From NCBI GenBank assembly GCA_002365025.1, contig DEYX01000230.1, positions 1 to 11,254 on the forward strand: DNA of 11,254 bases, given 5' to 3'. Below the pieces are notes generated by a model, which saw only the letters and a program-made list of their open reading frames with translations, ran no database searches and was not told the origin of the DNA. This DNA is from Hungatella sp. UBA3147 (lineage in GTDB: Bacteria > Bacillota > Clostridia > Lachnospirales > Lachnospiraceae). Numbering within the stretch: position 1 is the first letter of the stretch; the number at the start of each line of letters is the position of its first letter. Made by a program: the position numbers and the translations under genes. Below, piece after piece: positions 5,545-11,254 of the stretch.

Positions 5545-7107
5545 ATGCAAAAGTATACATTCCAAAAAAAGGAGGAATGCGTTATCAGGCGTAAATACGC
5601 AATATTTCTATCCACAATTATCAGCATTATCTGCGCTGTCATGGTTTGCTTTTATTTATTTTCTATTGCCAAGGTCGGGGATATTTATATTGAAAAGTCA
5701 GAAGAAGCAATCTATAACATTAAGAAAGATTTTCTAAAGGATACGGTCAATAACCTGATTTCTGAAATTGAATTAAGGCGGTCGGCTAAATCGTCACACA
5801 TAGAATCCTTTATATCCAGAACATCTGATGTCATTAATATGAAAAAGGATCTTCCGGACTCTGAATTCAATGATTTCTTTATCGGTTTTTTCCGGGATAA
5901 TCCGGATTATAAATTTTTGACCGTGTTCGTATGGGATAATGCGGCAAATAAAGTAACTTATGATCCGGGAAATCTGGCAAGAACCACCTGGAAGGATAGT
6001 CTTAAGGCCAATACCTCCGGTTTATCCTCTTACCGGGTTTTTGTTCACGGTGATTATTCCTTCCTCTTTGGAATTACTAAGAACTACGTGGATGAGCTTG
6101 TTCAGGCGGACATTGCCAATGTGATCCGGAATTCTAAATTTGACGGAAATTCCTACATCTGGGTGAATGAGATAAAGAATTATCAGGGCGGTAAAAATTA
6201 TGCTATCCGAAGGATCCATCCCAACATGCCGGAAACAGAAGGAATCTATCTTTCGACGGATATGACTGATATCGCAGGAAATCATCCATATTTGACCGAG
6301 CTTCAGGGAATTAATACGGATGGAGAGCTGTTTTTCTCTTACTATTTCAAGGAACCAGACAGTGAAAAGATATCCTGGAAGCTGGCTTATGCCAAGCTAT
6401 ATAAGGATTATAACTGGGTGGTTGCCATGGGAGTGTATCTTGATGATCTTCAGCCCTATGTTGACCAGACGAATAAGGAAAGCAAAGAGCTGGTATCCAG
6501 GATTACCCTTCTTTTGGTTTTACTGCTCATTGTTATATTAATCGTCAGCCTGTTTTCTGTTTCCTTATTGGAAAAGATATATTACCGCCATGCGAAAAAG
6601 GCAATGGAATCTGAGCTTAACCAGGATGCACTTACAAAGGCGGGGAGCAGGAGAAGCGGGACCAATGATTTGACCAATGCTTTTAAGGAATTTAAACGGA
6701 CAGGCTTAAGCCCCGGAATTATGATGTGCGATGTAGATCATTTTAAAGGGATCAATGATAGATACGGCCATTCTACAGGGGATATGGCTTTGGCGGAATT
6801 TGTTAATGTAATGAAAGGGATCTTAAGAAGCACGGACAAGATCATCCGCTGGGGTGGAGATGAATTTATCATCATTCTTTATGGCATAGAAGAGAAGCAT
6901 GTACTGGATTTTGGGAACAAGTTTTTGACTTCCATATCCTCTTTAAAAATCCTGGATCACCATGAGGAGATCGGGATCACCGTATCCATCGGCTTTTCCT
7001 TCTTTAAGGAAATAGATGAAGACTTTCACGATGCATTAAATCGGGCGGATGAGGCCCTTTATAAGTCAAAGTCAGAAGGGCGGAATCAGGCCAATATTAT
7101 TTTATAG
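5545..7107 (+). CDS. Membrane-bound Cache-GGDEF diguanylate cyclase
   Basis: The protein makes the second messenger c-di-GMP from two GTP. Numbered from ATG 5545 (520 aa): one membrane span at about 18-40, an extracytoplasmic Cache-type sensor at about 45-305 (ending KLYKDYNWVVAMGVYLDDL), a second span at about 320-342, then the GGDEF domain. The cyclase domain is intact: DALTKAGSRR (361-370), CDVDHFKGINDRYGHSTGD (395-413) with metal-binding Asp and base-contacting Asn, and GGDEF at 437-441. RSTD (428-431), five residues before GGDEF, is a complete inhibitory I-site, so product feedback is likely. The start is uncertain: ATG 5545 has no good ribosome site, whereas AGGAGG at 5570-5575 is ideally spaced for the in-frame ATC at 5584, which would give a 507-aa protein beginning (M)RRKYAIFLSTII, a more typical membrane-anchor N-terminus. 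No EAL domain is present. The sensed ligand is unknown. Confidence 0.9.
   Translation: MQKYTFQKKEECVIRRKYAIFLSTIISIICAVMVCFYLFSIAKVGDIYIEKSEEAIYNIKKDFLKDTVNNLISEIELRRSAKSSHIESFISRTSDVINMKKDLPDSEFNDFFIGFFRDNPDYKFLTVFVWDNAANKVTYDPGNLARTTWKDSLKANTSGLSSYRVFVHGDYSFLFGITKNYVDELVQADIANVIRNSKFDGNSYIWVNEIKNYQGGKNYAIRRIHPNMPETEGIYLSTDMTDIAGNHPYLTELQGINTDGELFFSYYFKEPDSEKISWKLAYAKLYKDYNWVVAMGVYLDDLQPYVDQTNKESKELVSRITLLLVLLLIVILIVSLFSVSLLEKIYYRHAKKAMESELNQDALTKAGSRRSGTNDLTNAFKEFKRTGLSPGIMMCDVDHFKGINDRYGHSTGDMALAEFVNVMKGILRSTDKIIRWGGDEFIIILYGIEEKHVLDFGNKFLTSISSLKILDHHEEIGITVSIGFSFFKEIDEDFHDALNRADEALYKSKSEGRNQANIIL
5570..5586 (+). promoter_or_regulatory. Ribosome site pointing to an ATC start for the cyclase
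   Basis: AGGAGG (5570-5575) is followed after 8 nt by the in-frame ATC at 5584-5586. The ATG at 5577 is out of frame, only 1 nt from the AGGAGG, and hits a stop after five codons. No ATG, GTG or TTG occurs in frame at a workable distance, so either ATC initiates or this strong ribosome site is unused inside the frame from ATG 5545. Confidence 0.5.
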
Positions 7108-7136
7108 AAACTAAGACCGGGAAAGGGGAAGACTGC

Positions 7137-7721
7137 ATGATGACCATTTATACCGCACTGCTCCGGGGAATTAATGTAGGCGGGAAGAACAAGATAAAAA
7201 TGGCTGAGTTAAGGCAGCTTCTGGAAGAGGCGGGCCTGACCCGGGTAGAGACTTATATTCAAAGCGGCAATGTGATATTTGAGACAGAGGATGGGGAAGA
7301 GGAACTAAAGGAGAAGCTTGAGAATATAATCAGGGAAAGGTTCGGTTTTTCCGTTTGCGTGATTTTAAGAACCTCCGGTCAGCTGGAACAACTGATAAGA
7401 AACTGTCCTTATACGGAAAGTGAAAGGAAGGACGCGGAGGTTCTAAATTCAGAAGGAGAGAGCTTTTATATCTGTCTTTTTCATCAGGCGCCTAAGGAAG
7501 CAGAAGCGGAACGATTAAAGCCCTTTGCTGGGAAGCTTGATGATTACAGGATGCAGGGCAGGGATATATATCTTCTGCTTCGCCACAGCATCCGCAATTC
7601 CAAACTTGCCGCCAATCTATCCCTCATTAGCGGACCGGCAACGGTACGGAACTGGAAAACCATGGAAAAGCTTTATTCTCTGGTGACGGCCAGGATCTCT
7701 GGGGAGCAGCCTGGCTGCTGA
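7137..7721 (+). CDS. DUF1697 family protein
   Basis: A 194-aa soluble protein of the DUF1697 family (function not established). The signature N-terminus YTALLRGINVGGKNKIKM (5-22) is followed by the family's ETYIQSGNVIFET (38-50). The C-terminal TVRNWKTMEKL (169-179) corresponds to the conserved RNW element. Length matches the family. The start is ATG 7137 (or the adjacent ATG 7140), after AAAGGGGA at 7122-7129. It follows the cyclase by 29 nt with no terminator between and is likely the third gene of that transcript, although nothing indicates a role in c-di-GMP signalling. It converges on the recombinase gene, with only 9 nt between the stops. A small hairpin AGCAGC/GCTGCT (7705-7719) covers its last codons but has no T tract. 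Confidence 0.9.
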   Translation: MMTIYTALLRGINVGGKNKIKMAELRQLLEEAGLTRVETYIQSGNVIFETEDGEEELKEKLENIIRERFGFSVCVILRTSGQLEQLIRNCPYTESERKDAEVLNSEGESFYICLFHQAPKEAEAERLKPFAGKLDDYRMQGRDIYLLLRHSIRNSKLAANLSLISGPATVRNWKTMEKLYSLVTARISGEQPGC

Positions 7722-7730
7722 AGCAATGGC

Positions 7731-8897
7731 TTATGTAATGTTTTTTATTGTTGGAGCAGGAACAGGTAGGGCGGCGGCAGTTTCCATATTTAAAAGATAC
7801 ATATGGTTAAACTTTTCAATGGCCGCTTTTTTTTGTTCCATAAGGGAATGGGAATACACATTAAGGGTGATGGACACGCTGGAATGGCCCAATAGTTCGC
7901 TGATGGTTTTCACATCCACCCCCAGCTCAAGGGCCCGGGTGGCAAAGGTATGGCGGATGGCATGAAATTTTCGGTCCTGCACATGAGCTTCTTTTAATAG
8001 TTTCTTATAAAGCTTTTGAAAGCAGCGGGGATCTAAGGGATTATTCCCTTCAGAAAAAATATAATGGTCCGGGCTTGCATGAGAAAATCCCTGCTCCTCG
8101 GACATTTTTAACAGAAAATCCGGCAAAGGAATTTTTCTTAAAGATTTGCGGCTTTTCGGAGCACCTACCTGCAGAGATGTTTTGTTTTCACCCTCTTCAA
8201 AACGTTTGATTCTGGATACGGTCCTTGCAATGGAAAGGGTACCGGCCTCCATATCAATATCTCCCCATCTAAGGGAACACAATTCTCCAAGGCGGATGCC
8301 TGTATAAAATGACAGGATGATCCCTGCCGCACGCTTGTCTTTGGAAGTCAGTGCCGCATTTTCTATAAGCCTCTGCTCTTTTAAGGAAAAGACTTTAACC
8401 TCCTTGTCCTCCGGTTTCGGGACTTTAACCTGTTCAATTATGGATAAACCATCTGGAGCCCCCTTTAAGATTTCTTTTAAAGCTATTTTAAAGATGGTAA
8501 GATTTTTCTTTTTCGATGAATCTGCCAGACAGGTATTTTCTCTTATGGTTTTTACAAAACAAAGAACAGTATCTTCCGTAATTTTCCGACTCTTTTCCTC
8601 TTTAAAAAAAGGAATGACATATTTATTTATGCACCGGTAATAGCTTTCATAAGTGGAGGGCTTTACCCGAAGGGCGGCATCCTCCAGCCATGCCTCAAAT
8701 AAGCAGCAGACATCGCTTCCGTTCCAGGAAGATTTCTCTCCAACGGATTCCTGGATTTCCTGGTGATTTTTCATCTTTTCTTTTACGCCTTTGTAGGTTC
8801 GGGAGTAGAAATACCGATACGTTCCATCCGATTTTAAACTCCTGCCTTCCCAGCGGCCGTCCTTGCGTTTGTAAATATTTTCTCCTCTTCGCGGCAT
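7731..8897 (-). CDS. Tyrosine recombinase (phage-type integrase)
   Basis: A complete 388-aa site-specific recombinase of the lambda-Int/Tn916-Int class. The N-terminus (about 1-45, IYKRKDGRWEGRSLKSDG and the YRYFYSRTYKG stretch) resembles an AP2-like arm-binding domain. About 62-165 form the SAM-like core-binding domain, and about 170-365 the catalytic domain. The catalytic set is present: R202 (TGIRLGEL), a Lys near 248 (APKSRK), H312 and R315 (HAIRH), H338 (LLGHSS) and the nucleophile Y348 (NVYSH). It is therefore probably active. AAAGGAG precedes the ATG by 9 nt on the minus strand. There is no excisionase, relaxase, phage or cargo gene nearby and no tRNA target. It may be a solo integrase, an element remnant, or a resident recombinase. 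Confidence 0.93.
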   Translation of the reverse strand: MPRRGENIYKRKDGRWEGRSLKSDGTYRYFYSRTYKGVKEKMKNHQEIQESVGEKSSWNGSDVCCLFEAWLEDAALRVKPSTYESYYRCINKYVIPFFKEEKSRKITEDTVLCFVKTIRENTCLADSSKKKNLTIFKIALKEILKGAPDGLSIIEQVKVPKPEDKEVKVFSLKEQRLIENAALTSKDKRAAGIILSFYTGIRLGELCSLRWGDIDMEAGTLSIARTVSRIKRFEEGENKTSLQVGAPKSRKSLRKIPLPDFLLKMSEEQGFSHASPDHYIFSEGNNPLDPRCFQKLYKKLLKEAHVQDRKFHAIRHTFATRALELGVDVKTISELLGHSSVSITLNVYSHSLMEQKKAAIEKFNHMYLLNMETAAALPVPAPTIKNIT

Positions 8898-8926
8898 TGT
8901 ACAATACTCCTTTGCTTATCATATAT

Positions 8927-8955
8927 TTATTATATGACGTTTCTAATAATGGCAA
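8927..8955 (-). promoter_or_regulatory. Promoter of the recombinase gene
   Basis: On the minus strand TTGCCA (8950-8955) is followed after 17 nt by TAATAA (8927-8932), or after 15 nt by the perfect TATAAT at 8929-8934. Transcription would begin near 8920, giving a leader of about 25 nt to the start at 8897. Confidence 0.5.
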
Positions 8956-9001
8956 ATAATCCAAATATTACCAGATAAATAATTATAAGATCTTTAGATG
9001 C

Positions 9002-9017
9002 ATCTGCATCGGCAGAT
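9002..9017. repeat. Inverted repeat upstream of the Mg2+ ATPase leader promoter
   Basis: ATCTGC (9002-9007) and GCAGAT (9012-9017) form a perfect 6-bp inverted repeat around ATCG. There is no T tract, so it is not a terminator. It ends 14 nt before the -35 box of the leader promoter and could bind a regulator. It could equally relate to the divergent recombinase. Confidence 0.35.
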
Positions 9018-9031
9018 ATTGTCAAGTATGG

Positions 9032-9060
9032 TTGACTTTTCCTTTAACATCAGATAAACT
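9032..9060 (+). promoter_or_regulatory. Promoter of the leader and P-type ATPase
   Basis: TTGACT (9032-9037), a 17-nt spacer and TAAACT (9055-9060) form a good sigma-A promoter, with transcription expected near 9067. The -35 overlaps an inverted repeat, GTCAA (9021-9025) and TTGAC (9032-9036), that may be a regulatory site. No equally good promoter lies between the downstream terminator and the ATPase start, so ATPase transcription probably begins here. Confidence 0.6.
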
Positions 9061-9095
9061 GAAATTGAATAAGATTATGAAAAGGAAGTGAAACA

Positions 9096-9218
9096 ATGGA
9101 TGGCAATCCTCGAAGTCCTTTATGCGGCTTCAATCCCCGGTATGAAAATAAAAACCAATATACCGGCGCTTTAAGCATGCGCCCGTCCATTGTTGTTGAA
9201 ACAAATGGACTTCCTTAG
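9096..9218 (+). CDS. 40-aa leader peptide candidate upstream of the Mg2+ ATPase
   Basis: A 40-codon frame beginning MDGNPRSPLCGFNPRYENK and ending ETNGLP, preceded by AAAAGGAAG (ribosome site, about 6 nt before ATG). It lies between a good promoter and an intrinsic terminator and covers attenuator strands 1 and 2. Its early prolines (residues 5, 8 and 14) plus Pro30, whose codon touches strand 1, recall the proline-rich mgtL leader that controls Salmonella mgtA by Mg2+-dependent translation, but the sequences are not otherwise alike. The peptide has no signal or membrane segment. I infer a regulatory leader rather than a functional protein. Alternatively the frame may be incidental and the RNA itself may be the sensor, since three hairpins fold within it. 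Confidence 0.55.
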   Translation: MDGNPRSPLCGFNPRYENKNQYTGALSMRPSIVVETNGLP

Positions 9219-9250
9219 CTTGTGCTTTTAACGCCGTCTATTGGGACGGC
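9137..9250 (+). promoter_or_regulatory. Transcription attenuator with mutually exclusive hairpins
   Basis: The leader RNA can form hairpin A (CCGGTAT 9137-9143 with ATACCGG 9160-9166), hairpin B (GGCGC 9165-9169 with GCGCC 9179-9183), hairpin C (strand 1 GTCCATT 9185-9191 with strand 2 AATGGAC 9204-9210, extended by GTT/AAC around a bulged A), and the terminator D. Strand 2 can alternatively pair with GTCTATT at 9236-9242 over seven pairs including one G-U, which removes the 5' arm of the terminator. That is the standard 1:2, 2:3, 3:4 logic. A ribosome held over strand 1 would free strand 2 and let the ATPase be transcribed. No M-box or yybP-ykoY consensus was recognised. The signal (Mg2+, an amino acid, or something else) is not shown by the sequence. 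Confidence 0.55.
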
Positions 9251-9258
9251 TTTTTTTT
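9233..9258 (+). terminator. Intrinsic terminator between leader and ATPase
   Basis: GCCGTC (9233-9238) pairs with GACGGC (9245-9250) across the loop TATTGG, followed directly by eight Ts. It lies 15 nt after the leader stop codon and 51 nt before the ATPase ATG, so it must be bypassed for expression from the upstream promoter. Confidence 0.9.
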
Positions 9259-9309
9259 ATTGTTATTTTATTTTCATTGGGGAATCATAATAAAGAAAGG
9301 ATGATTCCA

Positions 9310-11254
9310 ATGAAATTCATGAGAAAGAAAATAATCAGCACTCAGATCCAGAAGAACAGAAACGACACGGAAAAAAAGCTCAGAGCCTATGCGTTTCTTG
9401 AGAAAAAAAATCTCCTGTCATCCCTTTCTGCCTCAATTACCGGCCTTACCAATGAGGAGGCCTTAGAAAGGCAGAATGAATTCGGAGCAAATGTAATTAC
9501 GGCAGGAAATAAAGATACAACGCTCCACAGGCTTAGAGAGGCAGTTATCAATCCCTTTAACCTGATTTTACTTGTCATTGCCGCTGTTAATTATTTTACA
9601 GATGTCATTGCTTCCTCAAGGCCTGATTATCTTACTGTTTCCATCATCATTTTTCTGGTGATTGTCTCAAGTCTGATTGCCTTTGTCCAGAATCAACGTT
9701 CTAGTGCCGCTGCGGAAAAGCTTTCTGAGATGATTTCCAACAAAGCAGATGTGTGGAGAGACGGAAAAATTACTGAAATCCCCATGGATGAAGTGGTCCC
9801 GGGAGATATCGTAAAGCTTTCGGCAGGCCACATGCTTCCGGCAGATGTGCGTTTCCTTACCACCAAAGACACCTTTTTGGCTCAGGCGGCCCTCACTGGT
9901 GAGTCTGCTCCTGTGGAGAAATTCGCGGATGGGGACAATAATCCCGTTGATGCTTTGACGGATTTAAAAAATATCGGCTTTATGGGATCTAATGTTGTAA
10001 GCGGAAGCGCCACAGCAGTGGTTCTGGAGACCGGTAATAATACGTATTTCGGTTCCATGGCTCAATCTTTGTCAGGTGACAGAGCAAAGACCAGCTTTGA
10101 ACGGGGCGTGGAATCTGTCAGCGGGCTTCTGGTCAGAAGGATGCTAGTCATGATCCCGGTGGTATTTTTAATTAACGGCATTGCAAAAGGAGACTGGGCC
10201 GGGGCCCTTCTTTTTGCAATCAGTATCGCAGTAGGACTAACACCGGAAATGCTGCCCATGATTATGACCTCCACCCTGGCAAAGGGAGCGGTTTCCATGT
10301 CCAGGCACAAAGTGATCGTCCGCACTCTTGGAGCGATACAGACCTTTGGGGAGATGGACGTGCTCTGTACCGATAAGACAGGAACCCTTACCGAAGATAA
10401 GGTGGTTCTGGAAAGATACATGAATCTAAAAGGGGATGAGGATACCAGGATCCTGCGTCATGCTTACTTAAACAGCTATTATCAAACCGGCCTTAAGAAC
10501 CTTATTGATCTGGCGATCATAAACCGTGCCGAACAGAACGGACTGGAGTCTGTTTTAAGTTCTTACAGCCGCATTGATGAAATTCCTTTTGATTTTACGC
10601 GGCGCCGGATGAGCGTGGTTTTAACCGACCAAAAGGGAAAACTCCAGCTGATTACAAAGGGAGCGGTGGAAGAAATCCTGGAGATCTCCTCCTTTGTGGA
10701 GATGAACGGGAGCGTTCTGCCAATGGATGAGGAAACCCGGCGTATCGCCTTGGCGACCTATGAAAAGTATAATAACGATGGTCTTCGGATCATTGCCGTA
10801 GCCCAGAAGAACGAGGTTCCTGGCATAGGGGTATTCAGTGTGGACGATGAGCGGGATATGGTTTTAATTGGCTTTATCGGCTTTCTTGACCCGCCAAAGG
10901 AGAGTGCAGGCACCGCAATTGCCGCCCTTTACGACCATGGGGTGAGAACGGTCGTTCTCACCGGAGACAGCGAAGGCGTGGCAGCAAAGGTATGCAGCAA
11001 AGTGGGCGTAGACGCCTCCACCATGATGACAGGCCGGGATGTGGAGTGGATGGATGATAAAGAGCTTTTACAAGCAGTAGGCATATGTAATTTGTTTGCA
11101 AAATTATCTCCCTCCCAGAAGGAACGGGTTGTAAAAGCATTCCAGAGTGCAGGCCATACGGTGGGGTATATGGGAGACGGTATTAATGATGCGCCGCCCC
11201 TGCACCAGGCCGATGTGGGGATTTCCATTGACAGCGCCGTGGATATTGCCAAGG
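9310..11254 (+). CDS. mgtA: Magnesium-transporting P-type ATPase, MgtA/MgtB family (3' end outside window)
   Basis: The frame runs open from 9310 to the window edge (648 codons plus one base); family members are about 880-910 aa, so roughly the last quarter is missing. These P3B ATPases import Mg2+ across the cytoplasmic membrane at the cost of ATP. In order: N-terminal cytosolic segment (LTNEEALERQNEFGANVI), membrane spans M1-M2 (FNLILLVIAAVNYFTD and LTVSIIIFLVIVSSLIAF), actuator motif TGES (196-199), spans M3-M4 with LTPEMLPM (310-317), phosphorylation site DKTGTLT with Asp355, nucleotide domain with KGAVEE, TGDS, and hinge GDGINDAPP (622-630), then the MgtA-like ADVGISIDSAVDIAK. ATG 9310 is 8 nt after AAAGGA (9296-9301). 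The in-frame ATG 9301 overlaps that site and is less likely. Expression is probably governed by the upstream attenuator. The family call is firm; Mg2+ as substrate follows from the family. Confidence 0.9.
   Translation, partial: MKFMRKKIISTQIQKNRNDTEKKLRAYAFLEKKNLLSSLSASITGLTNEEALERQNEFGANVITAGNKDTTLHRLREAVINPFNLILLVIAAVNYFTDVIASSRPDYLTVSIIIFLVIVSSLIAFVQNQRSSAAAEKLSEMISNKADVWRDGKITEIPMDEVVPGDIVKLSAGHMLPADVRFLTTKDTFLAQAALTGESAPVEKFADGDNNPVDALTDLKNIGFMGSNVVSGSATAVVLETGNNTYFGSMAQSLSGDRAKTSFERGVESVSGLLVRRMLVMIPVVFLINGIAKGDWAGALLFAISIAVGLTPEMLPMIMTSTLAKGAVSMSRHKVIVRTLGAIQTFGEMDVLCTDKTGTLTEDKVVLERYMNLKGDEDTRILRHAYLNSYYQTGLKNLIDLAIINRAEQNGLESVLSSYSRIDEIPFDFTRRRMSVVLTDQKGKLQLITKGAVEEILEISSFVEMNGSVLPMDEETRRIALATYEKYNNDGLRIIAVAQKNEVPGIGVFSVDDERDMVLIGFIGFLDPPKESAGTAIAALYDHGVRTVVLTGDSEGVAAKVCSKVGVDASTMMTGRDVEWMDDKELLQAVGICNLFAKLSPSQKERVVKAFQSAGHTVGYMGDGINDAPPLHQADVGISIDSAVDIAK

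Noticed and set aside
5525..5737. 70-aa frame starting right after the pyrophosphohydrolase stop
   Set aside because: It is an out-of-frame reading of the cyclase N-terminus, without a ribosome site, and ends inside a clear membrane-protein gene.
7705..7719. AGCAGC/GCTGCT palindrome at the DUF1697 stop as terminator or att core
   Set aside because: No T tract on either strand and no second copy found flanking the recombinase.
7784..7823. Hairpin CCATAT/ATATGG and the T-run near 7828 as a plus-strand terminator for DUF1697
   Set aside because: The T-run reflects lysine codons of the recombinase on the other strand, and the hairpin is AT-rich with an 11-nt loop and not adjacent to the Ts.
8695..8964. 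89-aa minus-strand frame overlapping the recombinase 5' end
   Set aside because: It is an alternative frame of the recombinase coding DNA with no ribosome site or family features.
9060..9300. M-box (ykoK) or yybP-ykoY riboswitch before the P-type ATPase
   Set aside because: None of the conserved blocks of either class could be recognised by eye; an Infernal search would be decisive.

Overview
The window looks like chromosomal DNA of an anaerobic, low-to-moderate GC Firmicute, most likely a Lachnospiraceae/Clostridium relative. This is inference from gene content and style: strong AGGAGG-type ribosome sites, a HydE-type maturase for [FeFe] hydrogenase, a GH105-type sugar hydrolase, and Gram-positive promoters and intrinsic terminators. 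No rRNA, tRNA or CRISPR array is visible.

Layout. (1) 62-2233, minus: a large cytoplasmic glycoside hydrolase of the GH88/GH105 unsaturated-uronyl hydrolase type, with extra N-terminal beta-rich domains. It is divergent from (2) 2535-3987, plus: a VOC/glyoxalase-fold protein and HydE. (3) 4175-4255, plus: an untracked 26-residue single-membrane-span peptide that faces, across a perfect bidirectional terminator, (4) 4356-4952, minus: an unrecognised 198-aa protein with an internal duplication. (5) 5213-7721, plus: a three-gene cluster of a MazG-like pyrophosphohydrolase, a Cache-GGDEF diguanylate cyclase and a DUF1697 protein. (6) 7731-8897, minus: a complete tyrosine recombinase with no other mobile-element genes beside it. 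(7) 9032-11254, plus: a promoter, a 40-codon leader reading frame, an intrinsic terminator, and then a magnesium-type P-type ATPase (MgtA/MgtB family) cut off by the window end.

The two most notable things are in regions an ORF caller would treat as empty or trim. Upstream of the Mg2+ ATPase, the leader RNA has the complete 1:2 / 2:3 / 3:4 arrangement of a classical transcription attenuator: strand 2 (9204-9210) can pair with either strand 1 (9185-9191) or the 5' arm of the terminator (9236-9242). A 40-codon reading frame with its own ribosome site runs across strands 1 and 2. No M-box motif was recognised, so this may be a translation-coupled control of a Mg2+ transporter, analogous to but different in sequence from enterobacterial mgtL.

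Second, the first two genes of the 5213-7721 cluster both appear to use rare initiation codons. The pyrophosphohydrolase has its full family N-terminus only if translation begins at ATT 5213. The diguanylate cyclase has its only good ribosome site positioned for an ATC at 5584 rather than for the upstream ATG 5545. The cluster promoter is flanked and overlapped by two identical TTCATGAA palindromes that could be a repressor site.
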